Positions 58,195-64,000 of a stretch of 64,000 bases of DNA are shown here, piece by piece. The notes beneath the pieces were generated by a model. That model saw only the letters and a list, made by a program, of their open reading frames with translations, did no database searches and was not told the origin of the DNA. Position 1 is the stretch's first letter, and each line of letters starts with the position of its first letter. Position numbers and translations under genes: made by a program. This stretch comes from Bathymodiolus brooksi (lineage: Eukaryota > Mollusca > Bivalvia > Mytilida > Modiolidae), in contig OY804583.1 of the NCBI GenBank assembly GCA_963680875.1, forward strand, positions 31,361,331-31,425,330, written 5' to 3'.

Positions 58195-58590
58195 TGTAAT
58201 AGTTAGCGTGGTCGCCTCGAGTGTGGTAGACCGTTGGTTCTGACCAAAGACATTAAAATGTGTATGTTTGCTTCCCCGCTAAGCGATTAGTATTTAGAAG
58301 AAAGACCATCAACTAGTTGGCTTGAAATCAGGTAAATGTATCCAAGTGGAGCGAGATGTGTATCTGCAGGTTGTTGTTTCAGTGAGATAGCACTATACAG
58401 GTCTAACTCAATGAGATGGTCTAGCATTATACAGGTCTAACGCAATGAGGTGGTCTAGCACTATACAGGTCTAACTCAATGAGGTGGTCTAGTACAAAGC
58501 GGGCATCTTGTTGAATCTTATTTATTCTCACTATGATATTGCTGCAAAATAATTGTGAATTTGGCGTTAAGCAACACTCACTCATTCCAG
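58195..58590 (+). mobile_element. SINE2 within duplicated block, with a 33-bp triplication
   Basis: GTTAGCGTGGTCGCCTCGAG, GGCTTGAAATCAGGTAAATG, then three tandem copies of CACTATACAGGTCTAACTCA plus ATGAGGTGGTCTAG (about 58390-58495), and a tail TTTGGCGTTAAGCAACACTC. The first-copy SINE2 at 56935 has this phrase once, so the triplication postdates the block duplication. Confidence 0.85.
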
Positions 58591-59089
58591 AGTGAATGAA
58601 CAGAAAGTGAAGATTCAGTTTTAGCTTGTCATTTCTAGTGAAAATTAAAGCGGATGATATTGATGGAAAACTGCTCATTAGGCGTTATGCAACACTCTTT
58701 CACTCACTGGTTCCAGAGTGAACAAACAGAACGCATAGAAGTAGTTTGTCATTACTATTGAAAATTAAATCAAGGTATATTACCATTGAAATTCCATCAA
58801 CACTACATCCCCTTGACATGAATAAAAACTACTTAAGAAATATGAAAAACTAATTGTCCAGTAGAGAAAGCCTATAATAAAGCATATGTATGGTATATTA
58901 TCATGGATAAATGCATTGTCTTGAATAGAGGCGTGAACTATGAATGAACCGATATCAATATATCATAAATCTAATCTTATAGACAGAAACATTTGACTTT
59001 CATTGTCCTCTATTACATAATATTAGATCCAGTGCAATAAATCGTTCTGATGTCTAGATGACTTGCCTTTCATTTTGTTCTATTATATA

Positions 59090-59405
59090 TAATACAGTCA
59101 AACCTGTGTTAAGAGGTCACCTTTAGGACAAATAAAAATTGTCTTTTAAGACAGGTGACGTCTTAAAAGAGGTTCAATTCATATAAAATTGTCTATAACA
59201 GTCCACGAAAAAGTTGATCTTTTAATACAGGTGACTGCTTAATAGAGGTGACCACGTAAGCAGGTGTGACTGTATTAGGTCCAGTAGGTGACTGCTAATT
59301 AAAGGTGACCACATATGCAGGTTTGACTATTAGGTCTAGGTGACTGCTAAATAAAGGTGACCACATAAGCCGGTTTGACTGTATTAGGTCCAGTATAATA
59401 AATCG
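59090..59405. mobile_element. MITE-A copy with an internal tandem expansion
   Basis: Starts ACAGTCAAACCTGTGTTAAG. Its 3' part, GGTGACTGCTTAATAGAGGT plus GACCACGTAAGCAGGTGTGA and CTGTATTAGGTCC, occurs three times in tandem (about 59222, 59285, 59338; 50-60 bp each), so an end of the element has been amplified. Confidence 0.75.
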
Positions 59406-59828
59406 ATCTGATGTCTTAATTGCCAGTTGACCCTGACAACAGCTGAAGAATTTAAGAAAAGATTAAAAAGTAATCAATTTTATTTCGAATTAAACTGGCC
59501 ATGAACTTGTTTGTGCATTTTATATTTGTTAGTTATAATAGTTGCCATAACAAGTAAATTTAATAATGAAAGACATTCCATGATTATCTTCAGGATTTCT
59601 GTAACAGTAGCCATTACGATTGTCTACATCGTTAATAATGATGACTAACGACAGTTGGGGGGGGGGGGGGGGGGGGGAGTTATTCTTTGTAACATTGCGA
59701 TTATAATGAAACGGTATTTAAGTATTAACATTGATCTAAGTGCATAAATTGACACTTAATCCAAGTATATAAGTATACCAAACGGAATAACAGAAGACGA
59801 AAATCAAGGGGTTTGGGTTTATAATGCT
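59406..59828. other. Gene-free, with a G run
   Basis: About 21 G at 59657-59677. Nothing else recognised. Confidence 0.45.
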
Positions 59829-60083
59829 TAACGTGATCGCATGGTAGTTGGATTTACAACTACATTTGCAATCAGTACCTATCACCACTAAAGTTGTGAG
59901 TTCGAATCCCATCCAGGCGAGGTGCACTCGATATAACATTTTGCGATTAAACTTGTCAGTAACTTTGCGGCAGATGGGTGGTTTTCTCAAGGTACTCCGG
60001 TTTCCTCCACCAATTTAAACTGACCGCTATGATATAACTGACATATTGTTGAAATTGGCGTTAAACCCCATAACCCATAACCC
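59829..60083 (+). mobile_element. Full-length SINE1
   Basis: GATCGCATGGTAGTTGGATT, GTGAGTTCGAATCCCATCCA, GGGTGGTTTTCTCAAGGTAC, CTCCGGTTTCCTCCACCAAT, GAAATTGGCGTTAAACCCCA, and an end with CCATAACCCATAACCCT. The minus frame through it is not a gene. Confidence 0.87.
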
Positions 60084-60094
60084 TGCATACAACA

Positions 60095-60190
60095 TTAAGG
60101 AGTAAGAGCAAAAATTGGTTCACTCGGAATCAGGATAACGTGTACGATTAGAACAACATATCTACACATAGACTGTCATCTCAGTGAACA
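60095..60190 (+). mobile_element. SINE2 body fragment
   Basis: AAGGAGTAAGAGCAAAAATT, CACTCGGAATCAGGATAACG, GACTGTCATCTCAGTGAAC. It follows SINE1 directly. Confidence 0.65.
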
Positions 60191-60204
60191 AACGTTTATT
60201 TTAT

Positions 60205-60316
60205 TATGACTGTCATAATAAAACTTTTCACATTAGCCTAATAAAGCTATTAAGCCACACCCCTGTCATAATAGCACTTTTCGCATTAGCCTAATAAAGC
60301 TATTAAGCCACACCCC
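60205..60316. repeat. Tandem duplication, 2 x 52 bp
   Basis: CTGTCATAATAAAACTTTTC / CTGTCATAATAGCACTTTTC, each followed by CATTAGCCTAATAAAGCTAT and TAAGCCACACCC. Confidence 0.9.
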
Positions 60317-60409
60317 TTCCAGGAACTACTATTGAGGTAACAATGGGTTTCCGTTATCTTTTTTTTATTATTAAATTAAATTAAAAAAAAATTGCAAATT
60401 TTATTGCAG

Positions 60410-60565
60410 GATAGATACAATATTGGTGTGTTGACGGTAAATATATAATTTATGTGGTTCGGCACGAAACGGATGGGAAGACTCGCTAAGCCTCGTCTTT
60501 CCTCTGTTTCTAAACCTCTCCACATCAATTCTATATTTACCGTCAATACACCAATATTATATCTT
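60410..60565. repeat. Foldback, ~40-bp arms
   Basis: AGATACAATATTGGTGTGTT and GACGGTAAATATA at the left pair with TATATTTACCGTCAATACAC and CAATATTATATCT at the right. The centre has weaker pairing (GGAAGAC / GTCTTTCC). The arms look young. Confidence 0.85.
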
Positions 60566-60780
60566 TATATATATATATATCCGCAGCTGTATAGTCCACA
60601 TGTATCTTCTAATTGTTAATTATTTAAGGTTCTTACATGAATTTGGAACAAATGAGGCTGGTTAAGATAAAATAGATTTTTTATGCGTGAAGTTTGCATA
60701 GTTGGCGAAATCGTTGCAAGACTAGTTATAAGGTACCAAAAGACAAATTCAACAACATGAACTCTAATAATATATGTAGA

Positions 60781-61095
60781 AAACAGGGGTGAACTCAGGT
60801 GCTCCGGAACGGTAAACAGCTCTTATTCCACTAGTGGCCGCCACCGTTTTACTATTGTTACAAGAAGAGTTTGAAGATATCAAAGGGGTAATCATAATCC
60901 GTATATCGACGAAGAACAGACAACACAATGGTAAAAACAAATTGTACTAAAGGACAAACAACGATCTACAAAATATACACATAAAACTAAGGATCGAGTA
61001 ACACGAACCCCACTAAAAACCGGGAATGAACTCAGTGCTCCGGAAGGGTAATGAGTTCCTGGTCCACTAGTGAGCACCGTCGTGTTACTCTTTGT
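60781..61095 (+). repeat. D1: a 3' end followed by a full copy
   Basis: 60781-60856 is a D1 3' end (GGGGTGAACTCAGGTGCTCC, CCACTAGTGGCCGCCACCGT). 60862-61095 is a near-complete D1 (AAGAGTTTGAAGATATCAAA, GGGGTAATCATAATCCGTAT, ACACGAACCCCACTAAAAAC, GAGCACCGTCGTGTTACTC). The minus frame at 60892-61218 is spurious. Confidence 0.8.
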
Positions 61096-61609
61096 ACAAT
61101 CCTGGTGATAGGTTTCTATATGTACTTTGTTACTACATATTTGTTTCATTTTAGTCTCACGTTTTTTGTTTATGTGCATCTGTAATAATAAATCAGTGGA
61201 GTTGACCTTTTCAAACACGAACTCTTATTCAACGGGAAATGTCAAATATTTAATTAGGCCTGATAATTGTATCGAAATAAAAGAAGACCGCACACAGTAT
61301 ATACTTGTTTACATAGTAATTAAAGGTCATTTGCCTGTAGGATGATATTTTAACTGTTAATGACAATAAATCAAGACACGTATTTGTACCAAGCGGAGCC
61401 CACAGTTGACAATAATTTATACTTTCTTAAGGTCGAATGTTTATAATCGTAATAAAGTGTATTAAACCAATAATTTAAATTCGCTATGACATATATAGGT
61501 ATAATTTAGAGGTTACTCCACATGTGAAATTATTCAGTCGCTCTTTAATACATTAAAACAACAAACAGCTTTTTGTAACAGTCATGTGATAGACTATTGG
61601 TGGTATTCT
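61096..61609. other. Gene-free stretch
   Basis: Nothing recognised. Confidence 0.3.
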
Positions 61610-61614
61610 TGTGT

Positions 61615-62852
61615 GTTCATGTACACCGACATAGGTATTGTAACATACATGTATTTTACAATGTTCATATACACCGACATAGGTATTGTAACATACATGT
61701 ATTTTATAATGTTCATGTACACCGACATAGGTATTGTAACATACATGTATTTTACAATGTTCATGTACACCGACATAGGTATTGTAACATACATGTATTA
61801 TATAATGTTCATGTACACCGACATAGGTATTGTAACATACATGTACACCGACATAGGTATTGTAACATACATGTATTTTACAATATTCATGTACACCGAC
61901 ATAGGTATTGTAACATACATGTATTTTATAATGTTCATGTACACCGACATAGGTATTGTAACATACATGTACACCGACATAGGTATTGTAACATACATGT
62001 ATTTTACAATGTTCATGTACACCGACATAGGTATTGTAACATACATGTATTTTATAATGTTCATGTACACCGACATAGGTATTGTAACATACATGTACAC
62101 CGACATAGGTATTGTAACATACATGTATTTTACAATGTTCATGTACATCGACATAGGTATTGTAACATACATGTATTTTATAATGTTCATGTACACCGAC
62201 ATAGGTATCGCAACATACATGTACACCGATATAGGTATTGTAACATACATGTATTTTACAATGTTCATGTACACCGACATAGGTATTGTAACATACATGT
62301 ATTTTATAATGTTCATGTACACCGACATAGGTATTGTAACATACATGTACACCGACATAGGTATTGTAACATACATGTACACCGACATAGGTATTGTAAC
62401 ATACATGTACACCGACATAGGTATTGTAACATACATGTATTTTACAATGTTCATGTACACCGACATAGGTATTGTAACATACATGTATTTTATAATGTTC
62501 ATTTACACGACATAGGTATTGTAACATACATGTATTTTACAATGTTCATGTACACCGACATAGGTATTGTAACATACATGTATTTTATAATGTTCATGTA
62601 CACCGACATAGGTATTGTAACATACATGTACACCGACATAGGTATTGTAACATACATGTATTTTATAATGTTCATGTACACCGACATAGGTATTGTAACA
62701 TACATGTACACCGACATAGGTATTGTAACATACATGTACACCGACATAGGTATTGTAACATACATGTATTTTACAATGTTCATGTACACCGACATAGGTA
62801 TTGTAACATACATTACACCGACATAGGTATTGTAACATACATGTATTTTATA
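61615..62852. repeat. Composite 30/48-bp minisatellite, about 30 cores
   Basis: Each unit has the 30-bp core GTACACCGACATAGGTATTG plus TAACATACAT. Some units also carry an 18-bp spacer in two versions, ATTTTACAATGTTCATGT (A) or ATTTTATAATGTTCATGT (B), while others have none (C). A-B-C recurs as a 126-bp higher-order unit, with local C-C-C and B-C-C departures. Both lengths are divisible by three, which explains the long overlapping periodic frames on both strands. None is a gene. Confidence 0.94.
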
Positions 62853-63416
62853 ATTATAATGACACACATACATTAAATAGAACGCCTAATGAACATTTAT
62901 TATTATGTAAAACTGAAGAATGTACATTATTAAAAATACCGTTGCATTTACTGTAATAATTCGCTGTATAAATTTGTGATTATTTACGATGGAAATACAA
63001 TCTTTTAAATTATTTGGTTTTCCAAATTGTTGATAATGAGCTTACCTGGTGAAGGTCATTTTGGCAACGCGTCGATATCTACTATTAAAATGAAAAGAAC
63101 ATTAGAGGGAGCATATATTAAGAATGGACAATGCAGAGACACAGTCCACAAGGCACAGCGCGAAAACAATTAAAAAAGCAAATTAAACAAATATATGTCT
63201 CAAAACAGATTGAAATCAACCCAAATGCAATGTAGATTATACATAGTATAGATAAGTATATGTCTAAGAATAGTCCGATACATTGTATACTCTATCTGTG
63301 ATCGATTACTGCATCCTTGGCATCAAAATGTCTATTGTAAGTAAGCTGATTAATGAGTGTTATTCGATATGTTGTTTTGTCGGCCAAGGTTACATTGAAT
63401 TGACGGAGATGGAATT
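62853..63416. other. Gene-free, with a D2 fragment
   Basis: 63095-63190 has AAGAATGGACAATGCAGAGA, a D2 fragment on the plus strand. Otherwise nothing recognised. Confidence 0.45.
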
Positions 63417-63570
63417 GAATTGACTTGATCTTTAGTTTTCTGTGTAATATTTTGTAGATCGTTGTTTGTCCTTTTGTCCTTTTGTCCTTTTTCTTTTGAC
63501 CATTGTGATGTCTGTCCTTCTTCGATTTACGGATTCGGATTACCACTTTGGTGTCTTCAAACTCTTCTCA
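63417..63570 (-). repeat. D1 dispersed repeat, 5' part
   Basis: Reversed: TTGTAGATCGTTGTTTGTCC, a small CTTTTGTC expansion (three copies), CTTCTTCGATTTACGGATTC, GGATTACCACTTTGGTGTCT. The minus 84-aa frame is not a gene. Confidence 0.72.
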
Positions 63571-63689
63571 TATATCATTGTCAGAAAAAAGACATTATAA
63601 TTGTGAGAGTGTGCAAAGTTTCTTAGTAGATTGAGACATTAGGGTTTACTTAGAAAAAGAAATATAGTCACTGATGTCAAATAAATACC

Positions 63690-64000
63690 TGATTTGTTTT
63701 TTTCTGTCGCTTAAAACAGCCAAAAATAGTTTCTACGAAAATGTTGAAGAAAGTGGTAATCAGATAACACAATGGGTCCAAAAGAAATAGGACAAAGAAT
63801 TATCTACAAAACACTCCGCAAACAACTAAAGATTGAACAATACCAATCACACTAAGTACAGGTAATCCGGAAGCGTAAGCAGTTCATACACTAATGGTGA
63901 TATCACCACACTAAGTACAGGTAATCCGGAAGGGTAAGCAGTTCATACACTAATGGTGATAGAACCACACTAAGAATAGGTAATCCAGAATGACAAGCAG
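63690..64000 (+). repeat. D1 copy with its 3' end tandemly amplified, cut by the window edge
   Basis: The D1 5' part (GTGGTAATCAGATAACACAA, AATTATCTACAAAACACTCC) is followed by at least three copies of a ~60-bp segment: CACACTAAGTACAGGTAATC, CGGAAGGGTAAGCAGTTCAT, ACACTAATGGTGATA. In other D1 copies this segment (ACTAAAAACCGG...CCGGAAGGGTAAGCAG) occurs once. The array continues past 64000. Confidence 0.82.

Larger units (their letters stand above)
56490..59040 (+). repeat. Local duplication of a ~1.1-1.3-kb block
   Basis: 56490-57565 and 57780-59040 align throughout: AATAAATCGTTCTGATGTCT-like start, AAAAGCTTACCTCCCCGTCT / AAAAGTTTACCTCCCCGTGT (56727, 57985), a SINE2, TTGAAATTCCATCAACAGTG / TTGAAATTCCATCAACACTA (57324, 58786), and GAACTATGAATGAACCGATA (57471, 58936). 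Partial further copies lie at 55370-55470 and 57565-57780. The second copy is longer because its SINE2 expanded internally. Confidence 0.8.

Noticed and set aside
61553..62873. Long overlapping frames of 234-409 aa on both strands
   Set aside because: Translations of the 30/48-bp array. The periodic composition and lack of start context show they are not proteins.

Overview
This is animal nuclear DNA, almost certainly from a bivalve mollusc. It is AT-rich, gene-poor and packed with decayed transposons, tRNA-derived SINEs and long minisatellites. Several dispersed repeats and reverse-transcriptase fragments look like ones I know from mussel-type genomes. The mollusc call is recognition plus inference. 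The species cannot be fixed from the window. Nothing looks prokaryotic: there are no operons, ribosome-binding sites or CRISPR arrays.

Only one intact cellular gene is convincing. It is a two-exon GNAT-fold N-acetyltransferase on the minus strand (coding exons 43151-43188 and 40717-41302, 207 aa). Its single visible intron carries a 52-bp minisatellite. A possible two-exon acidic-protein gene fragment lies at 55586-56260, and a weak exon-like frame at 38044-38262. All other coding sequence belongs to mobile elements. These are a LINE zinc-knuckle/endonuclease end at 1-510 (minus), a Penelope-like reverse transcriptase at 15202-16762 (minus, broken), a broken gene inside a 3.4-kb inverted-repeat element at 20061-23439, LINE 3' ends at 23440-23965 (minus) and 30395-30975 (plus), and a 66-aa ORF inside an insertion that splits a SINE at 8751-9483.

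Repeat names used in the entries. SINE1 has a tRNA-like head, a body reading GGTTTTCTCCGGG and a tail GTGGCGTTAAAC. SINE2 has the head GTTAGCGTGCTCGCCTCGAG and a body with CGGAATCAGAATAATG. SINE3 has a different head on the SINE1 body and tail. D1, D2 and D3 are dispersed non-coding repeats: D1 contains GTAATCAGAATCCGTA...CCGGAAGGGTAAGCAG, D2 contains AATGGACAATCCAGAGAAAC, and D3 contains CCAAAATCCAATAGAAAAAT...GACTTGATACAGGCAC. MITE-A has ends like ACAGTCAAACCTGT. TE-X is a repeat present as inverted copies at 26520-29150 and 31960-32795. PLE-3' is the conserved 3' end of the Penelope-like element, present five times and always ending TTATTACCCTTAT.

Layout. 0-4 kb: LINE end, D2, and two minisatellites grown from D2. 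5-15 kb: SINE1 copies, foldbacks, a SINE split by an insertion, a 26-copy perfect 40-bp array, D1/D3 and SINE2. 15-24 kb: the broken Penelope-like element, then the 3.4-kb inverted-repeat element with a LINE 3' end against its right side. 24-33 kb: a 46-bp array, two inverted TE-X copies (one holding a nested TTAA-flanked transposon), SINE2, SINE3 and a LINE end. 33-40 kb: arrays, foldbacks, SINEs. 40-43 kb: the acetyltransferase gene. 45-52 kb: D1, D3 and PLE-3' copies. 52-54 kb: a 36-bp array. 55-59 kb: a locally duplicated block. 59-64 kb: MITE-A, SINE1, D1 and a complex 30/48-bp array.

The main theme is that many tandem arrays are internal amplifications of segments of dispersed elements. 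At least eight arrays or short triplications are flanked by, or share their unit with, D1, D2, D3, SINE2, MITE-A or TE-X. The most interesting single object is the 3.4-kb inverted-repeat element at 20-23.4 kb, which may be a DNA transposon of a family I cannot name.
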